Of a stretch of 40,485 bases of DNA, positions 33,987 to 40,485 are shown piece by piece. The position numbers were made by a program, and so were the translations under genes. The notes under the pieces are model-generated. The model was not told the origin of the DNA, did no database searches, and saw only the letters and a list, made by a program, of their open reading frames with translations. Location: the NCBI GenBank assembly GCA_902496665.1, contig CABVBU010000029.1:1-40485 (forward strand), in the 5' to 3' direction. This stretch comes from an uncultured Clostridium sp. GTDB taxonomy: Bacteria; Bacillota; Clostridia; Lachnospirales; Lachnospiraceae. Positions within the stretch are counted from its first letter, which is position 1; each line of letters starts with the position of its first letter.

Positions 33987-34697
33987 ATGGTCGATAAACA
34001 GAGAATTCTCATCGTCGACGATGACGAGAATATTGCAGAGTTAATTTCCCTGTACCTGATGAAAGAATGTTATGAGACGAAGATCGTCGGGGACGGAGAA
34101 TCCGCCCTGAAGGAGGTTCCGGTCTTTAAGCCGAACCTGATCCTTCTCGACCTGATGCTGCCGGGTATGGACGGCTATCAGGTCTGCCGGGAGATCCGCA
34201 CGACCTCTCAGGTACCGATCATCATGCTGTCCGCAAAGGGCGAGGTCTTCGACAAAGTTTTAGGTCTGGAGCTCGGTGCCGATGACTATATGATCAAGCC
34301 ATTCGATTCCAAGGAACTTGTCGCCAGAGTCAAGGCTGTTCTCCGCCGCTATCAGGCGGCCCCGGTCAGCATATCCGCTGCGACAAAACAGCAGGGCGAA
34401 TATGTGGAGTATCCGAACCTCATCGTCAATCTGACGAACTATTCCGTCCTCTACAAAGGCCACTCTGTGGATATGCCGCCGAAGGAGCTGGAGCTTTTAT
34501 ACTTCCTCGCCTCCTCTCCGAATCAGGTCTTTACCCGCGAACAGCTGTTGGATCATATCTGGGGCTATGAGTATATCGGTGACACCCGGACTGTTGATGT
34601 CCATATCAAACGCCTTCGCGAGAAGATCCGCGACGACGAGAACTGGGCGCTGTCCACTGTCTGGGGAATCGGTTATAAATTCGAGGTAAGACGATGA
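33987..34697 (+). CDS. OmpR/PhoB-family response regulator
   Basis: 236 aa: a receiver domain with DDDEN at 11-15, phospho-acceptor Asp55 (LLDLMLPG) and Lys104 (YMIKPFDS), then an OmpR-type winged helix (about 135-234) ending in RTVDVHIKRLREKI and GIGYKFEV. AGAAGGAGG precedes the ATG. Its stop overlaps the start of the histidine kinase by ATGA, so the pair is co-translated. The signal and target genes are unknown; nothing nearby has an obvious matching repeat site. Confidence 0.94.
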   Translation: MVDKQRILIVDDDENIAELISLYLMKECYETKIVGDGESALKEVPVFKPNLILLDLMLPGMDGYQVCREIRTTSQVPIIMLSAKGEVFDKVLGLELGADDYMIKPFDSKELVARVKAVLRRYQAAPVSISAATKQQGEYVEYPNLIVNLTNYSVLYKGHSVDMPPKELELLYFLASSPNQVFTREQLLDHIWGYEYIGDTRTVDVHIKRLREKIRDDENWALSTVWGIGYKFEVRR

Positions 34698-36100
34698 CCC
34701 GTTCTCTTTATACCAAGTTTCTTCTCGGATATCTGGTATTTGGCCTTCTTGGTTTCATTTTCATCGCGACTATGTCCTCGGAAATCACTTACCAGTATCT
34801 CTTAGAAGAAAAGTCTGAATCGCTCTACGATGAGGCGAATCTTCTCGCCTCCACCTACAGCGATATCTATCAGGGCAAAAATATCAGCCTGTCCACGGCA
34901 AACCCGCAGCTGCAGGCCGTTGCCACCTACTTAAAGGCACAGGCCTGGGTCATCAACCAGAAAGGCAGCGTTGTTGCGGAGACTGCTCCAGCCTCCCATA
35001 TCGGCACCGCCATCGATGGTTTTGATCCCACCGTAGCAGGAAACCGCTCGTATGTGACCGGCAGATTTTTCGGCATGTTTGATAAAGACATGCTGTCCGT
35101 CATAGCGCCGATCACGGGAAATTTCAATACGTATGGATACGTGATGATCCATATGCCCATCGAACAGATCATACATGGAAAAGACCGGATTCTGAACATT
35201 GTATACATTACAGCGCTGGTGGTTTTCGTCCTCTCCCTGATCATTCTTCTCGTGTTCACAAAGACTGTATATGTCCCGTTAAAGAAGATCACCGCGGGGG
35301 CGAAGGAATATGCGGCGGGAAACTTAAGTCATACGATCAAGGTAACTTCTGCCGATGAGATGGGATATCTTGCCAACACCTTAAATTATATGTCCAGTGA
35401 ATTAAATAAGATGGAGGAATATCAGCATTCCTTTATCGCCAACGTCTCCCACGACTTCCGCTCCCCGCTGACGTCTATCAAGGGCTATCTGGAAGCGATC
35501 AAGGACGGAACGATCCCTCCGGAATTATACGATAAATATCTCGGCATCCTGATCTCCGAGACAGAGCGGTTAAACAAACTCACTCAGGGCATGCTGACGC
35601 TGAACTCTCTCGACAGCAAGGGATTCCTGACACGGAGCAACTTCGATATCAATCGCGTGATTAAAGACACCGCGGCAACCTTCGAAGGAACCTGCAATGC
35701 CAAGGATATCGTTCTGGATCTCACCTTCGCTGCGGATATCCAGATGGTGTATGCAGATCTCGGTAAGATCCAGCAGGTGCTCTACAATCTGATCGACAAC
35801 GCCATCAAATTCAGCCGTGAGAACTCTGTGATCTATATCCAGACTTCGCTGAAGTATGAAAAAGTCTTTGTTTCCGTGAAGGATACGGGAATCGGTATTC
35901 CGAAGGAAAATATCAAGAAGATCTGGGACCGCTTCTATAAGTCGGATCTCTCCAGAGGTAAGGATAAGAAGGGAACGGGACTCGGTCTGGCGATTGTAAA
36001 AGAGATCATACAGGCACACGGGGAAAATATTGATGTGATCAGCACCCCGGGGGTCGGATCGGAATTTATCTTTACTCTGCCGAAGGCGACGGCACTGTAA
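34694..36100 (+). CDS. Sensor histidine kinase (HAMP, HisKA, HATPase)
   Basis: 468 aa. Two membrane segments (about 10-27 and 167-190) flank an extracytoplasmic sensing region of about 140 residues; then come HAMP (about 190-243), HisKA with His253 (NVSHDFRSPLTSIKGYLEAI) and HATPase_c. The ATPase boxes are N (YNLIDNAIKFS), G1 (VKDTGIGIPKE), F (WDRFYKSD) and G2 (GTGLGLAIV). The sensing region probably adopts a PAS/Cache-like fold, but I cannot name its ligand. It is coupled to the response regulator and followed by a strong terminator. Confidence 0.93.
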   Translation: MTRSLYTKFLLGYLVFGLLGFIFIATMSSEITYQYLLEEKSESLYDEANLLASTYSDIYQGKNISLSTANPQLQAVATYLKAQAWVINQKGSVVAETAPASHIGTAIDGFDPTVAGNRSYVTGRFFGMFDKDMLSVIAPITGNFNTYGYVMIHMPIEQIIHGKDRILNIVYITALVVFVLSLIILLVFTKTVYVPLKKITAGAKEYAAGNLSHTIKVTSADEMGYLANTLNYMSSELNKMEEYQHSFIANVSHDFRSPLTSIKGYLEAIKDGTIPPELYDKYLGILISETERLNKLTQGMLTLNSLDSKGFLTRSNFDINRVIKDTAATFEGTCNAKDIVLDLTFAADIQMVYADLGKIQQVLYNLIDNAIKFSRENSVIYIQTSLKYEKVFVSVKDTGIGIPKENIKKIWDRFYKSDLSRGKDKKGTGLGLAIVKEIIQAHGENIDVISTPGVGSEFIFTLPKATAL

Positions 36101-36114
36101 TACAGCCAAACAGC

Positions 36115-36149
36115 CGGACACAGAAATCTCTATTCTGTGTCCGTTTTTT
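36115..36149 (+). terminator. Terminator of the two-component operon
   Basis: CGGACACAGAA (36115-36125) pairs perfectly with TTCTGTGTCCG (36133-36143), followed by six T residues, 15 nt past the kinase stop. Confidence 0.9.
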
Positions 36150-36204
36150 GTTGCTCGCGTCTTGCGCGGTCGCTTGCGACAATCTACATTTCGCGCAGTG
36201 CACA

Positions 36205-36252
36205 AAAAATCTCTGCCTAGTCACACCTCGATGTGTCCGGGCAGAGATTTTT
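36205..36252 (-). terminator. Terminator of the second M20 gene
   Basis: A perfect 13-bp stem (AAAAATCTCTGCC at 36205-36217 with its complement at 36240-36252) has an inner ACAC/GTGT pairing. On the minus strand TTTTTTGTG follows. Because the stem itself is A/T-ended it could also work in the plus direction. Confidence 0.7.
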
Positions 36253-36329
36253 ATTTCTGTCAATTTTTTTAGATCTCTTTCATCTTCGTCCCGATCGCAT
36301 GAACAACCACCTTCATGCTTTGCTATTTT

Positions 36330-37472
36330 TTATGACCGGTCAGACATCATATCAAGTCCTGTCATTGCCAACACTTTTACCGCTGCGGTGAGGGCACGTC
36401 TTCCTGCCTCGCCGCCTGCAGCCTCCGCAAATGCTGCTGTGTGGGTTCCCAGACCTTCGCCCACACCGATATAAAACTGGGCTGCCGGGAGTGCCTGAGT
36501 CACATTTCCCACATCCGTGGATCCGATTCCCTGAGTCAGGTCGCGGGGGATATGATGTTCTCCAATGAAATCCATGTTCTTTTCCACTGCTGTCACAAGT
36601 TCCCTGTTGTTGCGTACATCTTTTATCAGGTATCCATCCTGCTGAATTTCCACATCTACACCGGCGCAGATGGCTGCACCTTTCGCGCACCGGTCTATCA
36701 CGGAGATCACATCTTTCAGGTACTCCGCATCCAGCGCCCTGATATTAAATTTGCAGACCGCTCTCTCCGGAACAATATTCACAACAGTTCCGCCTTCCAG
36801 GATAATTCCGTGAACCCTCGTGTAATCCTTAAAATGAAGTCTCTGAGAATCTACCGCATGGAACATCTGGAGAACTCCGTTTAATGCGCTGGCCCCCATC
36901 CACGGGCACGCTGCGGTATGTGCCGGTTTTCCGGTGAAGGTATAGGTCTTATTTACGGCTGCAAATGAGATATCATCTGCCATGGACATATCACTCGGAT
37001 GCATGATCAGCGCCATATCCACACCATCGAAGATTCCTTCGTCCAGCATCGTGATCTTTCCGCTTCCGTTTTCCTCTGCCGGTGTTCCAAGAACCTTCAG
37101 GGTTCCGCCGATCCCGTATTTTTCCATGATCTCTTTTAATATCACACCGGCTCCGGCTCCGCTGGTGCCGATCAGATTGTGTCCGCATGCATGTCCAATT
37201 TCAGGGAGCGCGTCGTACTCGCACATAAACGCAAAGGTCATTCCCGGCTTTCCACTCCGGTATTCCGCCACAAATGCGGTCTCCAGAGAGCCGGCTCCCC
37301 GCTGTACTTTAAAGCCATGCTTTTCCAGCAGCCCGCACAGCTGATCCTGTGCCAGCGTTTCATGGTATGCCAGCTCCGGATGAGCAAATATGCATGCACT
37401 GACCGTCTCAAACTCATCCCGGTGTTTCTCCGCCAATGTTTCAATCTCGTGCTTTACCTGTGTAAGCTCCAT
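36330..37472 (-). CDS. M20 family amidohydrolase (AbgB/PM20D2-like)
   Basis: Cytosolic metallohydrolase, 380 aa. Motifs: FAFMCEYDALPEIGHACGHN (about 76-95, metal ligands), TPAEENGSGK (catalytic Glu), ALIMHPSD, FTGKPAHTAACPW in the lid domain, and GSTDVGNVTQALPA near the C-terminus. This pattern belongs to the AbgB/PM20D2 branch, which cleaves aminobenzoyl-glutamate or dipeptide-like amides, and is different from the M20 enzyme at 19880. I start at 37472, where AGGAGG has 8-nt spacing; the ATG at 37478 would have only 2 nt. It appears to be transcribed alone. Confidence 0.9.
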   Translation of the reverse strand: MELTQVKHEIETLAEKHRDEFETVSACIFAHPELAYHETLAQDQLCGLLEKHGFKVQRGAGSLETAFVAEYRSGKPGMTFAFMCEYDALPEIGHACGHNLIGTSGAGAGVILKEIMEKYGIGGTLKVLGTPAEENGSGKITMLDEGIFDGVDMALIMHPSDMSMADDISFAAVNKTYTFTGKPAHTAACPWMGASALNGVLQMFHAVDSQRLHFKDYTRVHGIILEGGTVVNIVPERAVCKFNIRALDAEYLKDVISVIDRCAKGAAICAGVDVEIQQDGYLIKDVRNNRELVTAVEKNMDFIGEHHIPRDLTQGIGSTDVGNVTQALPAAQFYIGVGEGLGTHTAAFAEAAGGEAGRRALTAAVKVLAMTGLDMMSDRS

Positions 37473-37675
37473 CGTCATTTCCTCCTGTTATGCCCGATAT
37501 TATATCCACTATTATACTGCGGTTTCTCCTGCTTTCTCAAGCACTGATCACATAAATTTCCCACTCCGCCACAGACGGAAACCTCCCTCGCATTCCATTG
37601 AATCTCCTTGCGTTTCATGATAAAATATAGTCATCTGCCCAATCATTTCTAACTGCTCGAGAGGAGGACATAATT

Positions 37676-38296
37676 ATGAATTCTATTTCTATCACCTGGA
37701 ATGGTCATTCCTGTTTTACCGTTGAAAAAGATGGTTTTTCCATTGTTTTTGATCCATATGGCCCGAATACAGTACCGGGACTCGCGCCGCTTTCCCTCAC
37801 CGCGGACATGGTACTCTGCAGCCACGAGCACGGTGACCACGGATACACGGACGCAGTGACCTTAAAGCACAGCGGGACAAAGAACCCGTTTTCCATCACG
37901 AAGATCGACACCTGGCATGACCCGGAACAGGGGGCGCTCCGCGGACCGAACCGGATCCACATTTTGGAATCGGACGGACTTAAAATTGCCCATATGGGTG
38001 ACATCGGATGTCCTCTGACCCGGGAACAGAAAGACATGTTAAAGCATCTCGATGCGATCCTGATCCCGGTGGGCGGTTACTATACGATCGACGCATCCCA
38101 GGCAAAGGCTGTGGTGGATGACCTCGCTCCCCGCGTTGTGATCCCGATGCATTACCGCTCCGACCACTTTGGCTATCCGGTGATCGGACGGCTGGAGGAA
38201 TTTACGGGACTCTGCCGGAATGTAGTAGAGTACGACTCCAACACACTGGTGCTGACGGCTGAGACGAGACCGCAGACGGCGGTTTTAAAGCTGTAA
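37676..38296 (+). CDS. MBL-fold metal-dependent hydrolase (UlaG/UPF0173-like)
   Basis: 206-aa cytosolic metallo-beta-lactamase-fold enzyme of the small UlaG/UPF0173 type. The metal-binding motif is SHEHGDHG (H50, H52, D54, H55), followed by HMGDIG and PMHYRSDHFG, which supply the remaining ligands. The family includes L-ascorbate-6-phosphate lactonase, but most members are uncharacterised, so the substrate is open. GAGGAGGAC precedes the ATG. It has its own transcript: a large terminator structure follows at 38317-38408. Confidence 0.9.
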   Translation: MNSISITWNGHSCFTVEKDGFSIVFDPYGPNTVPGLAPLSLTADMVLCSHEHGDHGYTDAVTLKHSGTKNPFSITKIDTWHDPEQGALRGPNRIHILESDGLKIAHMGDIGCPLTREQKDMLKHLDAILIPVGGYYTIDASQAKAVVDDLAPRVVIPMHYRSDHFGYPVIGRLEEFTGLCRNVVEYDSNTLVLTAETRPQTAVLKL

Positions 38297-38316
38297 TAAC
38301 CCGATAAGTTTCATTT

Positions 38317-38408
38317 TTGCTGCAGTTTTCCGTGATGATCCGACCGGCGGTGTAAAAATACAGCTGTCATGTCCGGTCAAATACAGAGTTTAACTGCAGC
38401 AATTTTTA
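38317..38408 (+). terminator. Large branched terminator after the MBL-fold gene
   Basis: TTGCTGCAGTT (38317-38327) pairs perfectly with AACTGCAGCAA (38392-38402); inside, GACCGG (38342-38347) pairs with CCGGTC (38373-38378). TTTTT follows directly. At about 85 nt the hairpin is much longer than ordinary terminators. Confidence 0.7.
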
Positions 38409-38501
38409 TGGCCTTTTCCCGGCGCTGGAGAGCACCATAATTTTATAACTTTAAGTTATGTGCCATATCAATACGCGCCATTTTATTTATGTCTGATCCT
38501 A

Positions 38502-38510
38502 TGCTATAAT
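38502..38510 (+). promoter_or_regulatory. Extended -10 promoter of leuD-leuC
   Basis: TGCTATAAT gives a perfect -10 with the extended TGN element. The -35 at 17-nt spacing (TTTATT, 38482-38487) is weak, as expected for extended -10 promoters. Confidence 0.65.
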
Positions 38511-38541
38511 GAGGAAACGAAAGAATTCATGAACTATTAAG

Positions 38542-38577
38542 GCGGCTGACGGTCTAGATCTTTACAGCTGTCTTTTA
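38542..38577 (+). promoter_or_regulatory. Possible attenuator hairpin in the leuD leader
   Basis: GGCGGCTG (38542-38549) pairs with CAGCTGTC (38566-38573), 8 bp with two G-U pairs, followed by TTTTAATATTT, between promoter and leuD. There is no T-box and no leucine-rich leader peptide; the only leader frame is MNY. Function is uncertain. Confidence 0.35.
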
Positions 38578-38611
38578 ATATTTCTTATATAAGAAAGGAA
38601 CATATAAAGTC

Positions 38612-39094
38612 ATGGCAGAAGGAACGATCTTTAAATTTCATAATGACCTTGATACCGATCAGATCATTGCATCCCAGTATCTGCTCTTACCGAATCTGGA
38701 AGAAATGAAAGAGCACACATTCGAGTCTCTTGACCCGGATTTCCCGAAAAAAGTAAAACCTGGGGATTTCGTAGTAGGCGGTGAAAACTTCGGCTGCGGT
38801 TCTTCCAGAGAACAGGCACCGGGCGTCTTAAAAGCCCTCGGCGTGCAGGCTGTTGTAGCGAAATCCTTTGCAAGAATCTTCTATAGAAACGCCATCAACA
38901 TCGGACTTCCGGTCATCGTCTGTAAAGACCTGCCGGATGACGTAAAGACCGGCGACACTATGGAACTTTCCATGTCTGACGGAACTGCCCACGCAAACGG
39001 AAAGACATATTCCTGCACAAAGCTGCCGGAATACATGCAGAACATCTTAAATCAGGGCGGACTGATCGCTTCTTTAAACCGTGAGGAGGAATAG
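38612..39094 (+). CDS. leuD: Isopropylmalate-dehydratase-type small subunit (LeuD family)
   Basis: Swivelling-domain subunit of an aconitase-family hydro-lyase, 160 aa, of the short type seen in Archaea and Clostridia. Motifs: NDLDTDQIIASQYLLL (about 10-25), GENFGCGSSREQAPGVLKAL (about 55-74) and SFARIFYRNAINIGLPV. The substrate loop reads YLLL, where isopropylmalate isomerases usually have YLRL and homoaconitase-type enzymes other variants. Leucine biosynthesis is therefore likely but not certain; 2,3-dimethylmalate dehydratase is an alternative. The gene precedes its large subunit, reverse of the common leuC-leuD order, with a 4-nt gap. Confidence 0.85.
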   Translation: MAEGTIFKFHNDLDTDQIIASQYLLLPNLEEMKEHTFESLDPDFPKKVKPGDFVVGGENFGCGSSREQAPGVLKALGVQAVVAKSFARIFYRNAINIGLPVIVCKDLPDDVKTGDTMELSMSDGTAHANGKTYSCTKLPEYMQNILNQGGLIASLNREEE

Positions 39095-39098
39095 GGCA

Positions 39099-40349
39099 AT
39101 GGGAATGACAATCGCAGAAAAGATCATTGCGGCGGCAGCCGGAGTTGACTATGTAAAACCGGGAGATATCCATACCGTAACATTAGACCGTATGATGAGT
39201 AACGACGGAACCACCCATCTGACTGTTGACATGTACCGCAATAAATTAAAACATCCGCATATCGCGGACACAAAGAAGATGGTATTCATTGTAGACCACA
39301 ATGTTCCGTCCGACTGCCCGAAGACAGCGGCGTCCCAGAAAAAGATGCGCGACTTCGCAAAGGAAAACAACATCGATTTCTGGGAAGGAAAAGGTGTCTG
39401 CCACCAGGTCATGATGGAACATTATGTATGCCCGGGCGAGCTGATCTTCGGCGCTGACAGCCACACCTGCTCCTACGGCGCTCTCGGTGCCTTCGGTACC
39501 GGCGTTGGATGTACCGACCTCCTCTACGGCATGGTGACAGGAAAATCCTGGGTTCTCGTTCCGGAGACCGTAAAATTCAATCTTGTCGGAAAGCTGCCAG
39601 AGGGCGTTTACGCGAGGGACCTGATCTTAACCATCATCGGCACCATCGGCGCAAACGGCTGCAACTACCAGGTTATGGAATTCACAGGCGAGGGCGCTAA
39701 GACATTGAGCATCAGCGAGCGTATGGTCCTCTGCAACATGGCTGTCGAGGCAGGTGCCAAGACCGGTATCTTCGAGCCGGACGAGAAAGCCATCGAATAC
39801 CTGGAAGCTCACGGAAGAAAGCCGAAGGCACTCTTCACAAGCGACCCGGATGCAGTCTACGCAAGAGAATATACCTTTGACCTCTCCAAGATCCGCCCGG
39901 TAGTGGCGAAACCGGACTTCGTTGACAACCTGGTTCCGGCTGAGGAAGTCCGCGGCGTTAAGATCGACGAGGCATTCTTAGGTTCCTGCAACAACGGACG
40001 GATCGAGGATCTGAGAGTCGGCGCTTCCATTATTAAAGGAAAAAAAGTCGCTGAGAAGGTTCGTTTCCTTGTGGTTCCGGCAAGCCAGACCGTTTACCTC
40101 CAGGCACTGAAGGAAGGTCTGATCGACATCTTTATGGAAGCCGGTGCAATTGTTATGAACCCGAACTGCAGCGTATGCTGGGGCAGCTGCCAGGGCGTTA
40201 TCGGCGAGAACGAAGTCCTGATCAGCACCGGTACAAGAAACTTCAAGGGCCGCGCAGGACATCCGAGTTCCAAGGTATATCTTGGATCCGCAGCGACGGT
40301 TACGGCGTCTGCTATTAAGGGCGAGATTGCATTAGCAAGTGATTTATAA
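39099..40349 (+). CDS. leuC: Isopropylmalate-dehydratase-type large subunit (LeuC family)
   Basis: 4Fe-4S-containing catalytic subunit, 416 aa, the short type that pairs with a 160-aa small subunit. Visible: GADSHTCSYGALGAFGTGVG (about 117-136), GSCNNGR with the first cluster Cys, and CSVC with the other two ligands near 355, followed by WGSCQGVIG and GTRNFKGRAGHP. The family's usual SCTNGR reads SCNNGR. I start at 39099, 8 nt after AGGAGGA; an earlier in-frame ATG lies in leuD. The gene is complete and ends 31 bp before the repeat at the window end. A neighbouring leuB or leuA that would settle the pathway is outside the window. Confidence 0.88.
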   Translation: MGMTIAEKIIAAAAGVDYVKPGDIHTVTLDRMMSNDGTTHLTVDMYRNKLKHPHIADTKKMVFIVDHNVPSDCPKTAASQKKMRDFAKENNIDFWEGKGVCHQVMMEHYVCPGELIFGADSHTCSYGALGAFGTGVGCTDLLYGMVTGKSWVLVPETVKFNLVGKLPEGVYARDLILTIIGTIGANGCNYQVMEFTGEGAKTLSISERMVLCNMAVEAGAKTGIFEPDEKAIEYLEAHGRKPKALFTSDPDAVYAREYTFDLSKIRPVVAKPDFVDNLVPAEEVRGVKIDEAFLGSCNNGRIEDLRVGASIIKGKKVAEKVRFLVVPASQTVYLQALKEGLIDIFMEAGAIVMNPNCSVCWGSCQGVIGENEVLISTGTRNFKGRAGHPSSKVYLGSAATVTASAIKGEIALASDL

Positions 40350-40380
40350 TCTGCACAGATTTGCAAAGACTATTTTCACG

Positions 40381-40485
40381 TGCAAAAATCCATTCCAGAT
40401 CAGCTTCGCTGATGGGATTTTTGCCTTCCAGCCTATGTTTTCTTACGGTCAGCGCAGCAAGTGCGCAGACCTACTGAACAGTTAC
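40381..40485 (-). repeat. Dispersed MITE-like repeat, copy B (right end at window end)
   Basis: Opposite-orientation copy of the element at 1-116. It has the hairpin (arms 40382-40391 and 40415-40424, inner stem ATCAGC/GCTGAT instead of ATCGGC/GCCGAT), the identical 33-nt block (40437-40469) and the terminal TACTGAACAGTTAC (40472-40485). The inner end near leuC lacks a clear terminal repeat. The hairpin may also end the leuDC transcript. Confidence 0.75.

Overview
The window looks like a chromosomal contig from an anaerobic low-to-mid-GC Firmicute, most likely a member of the Lachnospiraceae (Clostridia). Evidence: strong AGGAGG-type ribosome binding sites throughout, an oxygen-sensitive radical-SAM sulfatase maturase, a T-box leader, a cobalamin riboswitch, MutS2, YhaM and a DUF6128-like protein. 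The genus cannot be set from sequence alone. Both window ends lie inside copies of the same dispersed repeat in opposite orientation, which suggests assembly breaks at a repeat. I see no tRNA, rRNA, CRISPR array or insertion-sequence transposase.

Layout. 1-755: repeat copy and tadA (minus). 756-8977 (plus): the most distinctive block. It holds a tripartite tricarboxylate-type importer (tctC, tctB, tctA), a cytosolic sulfatase, a GntR/LacI-type regulator, an anaerobic sulfatase-maturating enzyme and a two-gene ChrA-family transporter. Together these look like a self-contained system that imports an anionic sulfate ester, cleaves it in the cytosol and perhaps exports the sulfate. 8964-13548 (minus): a DUF6128-like protein, a malic enzyme and a YwrD-type gamma-glutamyltransferase. 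13808-19740 (minus): a five-gene NikABCDE/Dpp-type ABC importer behind a cobalamin riboswitch with its own terminator, which points to cobalt (or nickel) uptake rather than peptide uptake.

19880-22487 (minus): a YfcC-family carrier and an M20 amidohydrolase in one operon. 22859-26157 (minus): an operon of rlmD, a Fic C-terminal remnant, a small protein, a GNAT acetyltransferase and yfcE. 26356-28500 (minus): cstA behind a T-box leader whose specifier looks like an isoleucine codon. 28651-31059 (minus): yhaM and a membrane-anchored HtrA/PDZ protein that has lost all three catalytic residues. 31421-36100 (plus): mutS2 and a two-component system. 36330-37472 (minus): a second M20 hydrolase. 37676-40349 (plus): an MBL-fold hydrolase, then an isopropylmalate-dehydratase-type pair with the small subunit first.

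Regulatory themes. Four leader devices are readable: an operator-like palindrome before tctC, the B12 riboswitch, the T-box, and possible hairpin attenuators before the DUF6128-like gene and leuD. Both binding-protein-dependent importers carry a terminator-like hairpin directly after the binding-protein gene, as expected if the binding protein is made in excess over the membrane subunits.
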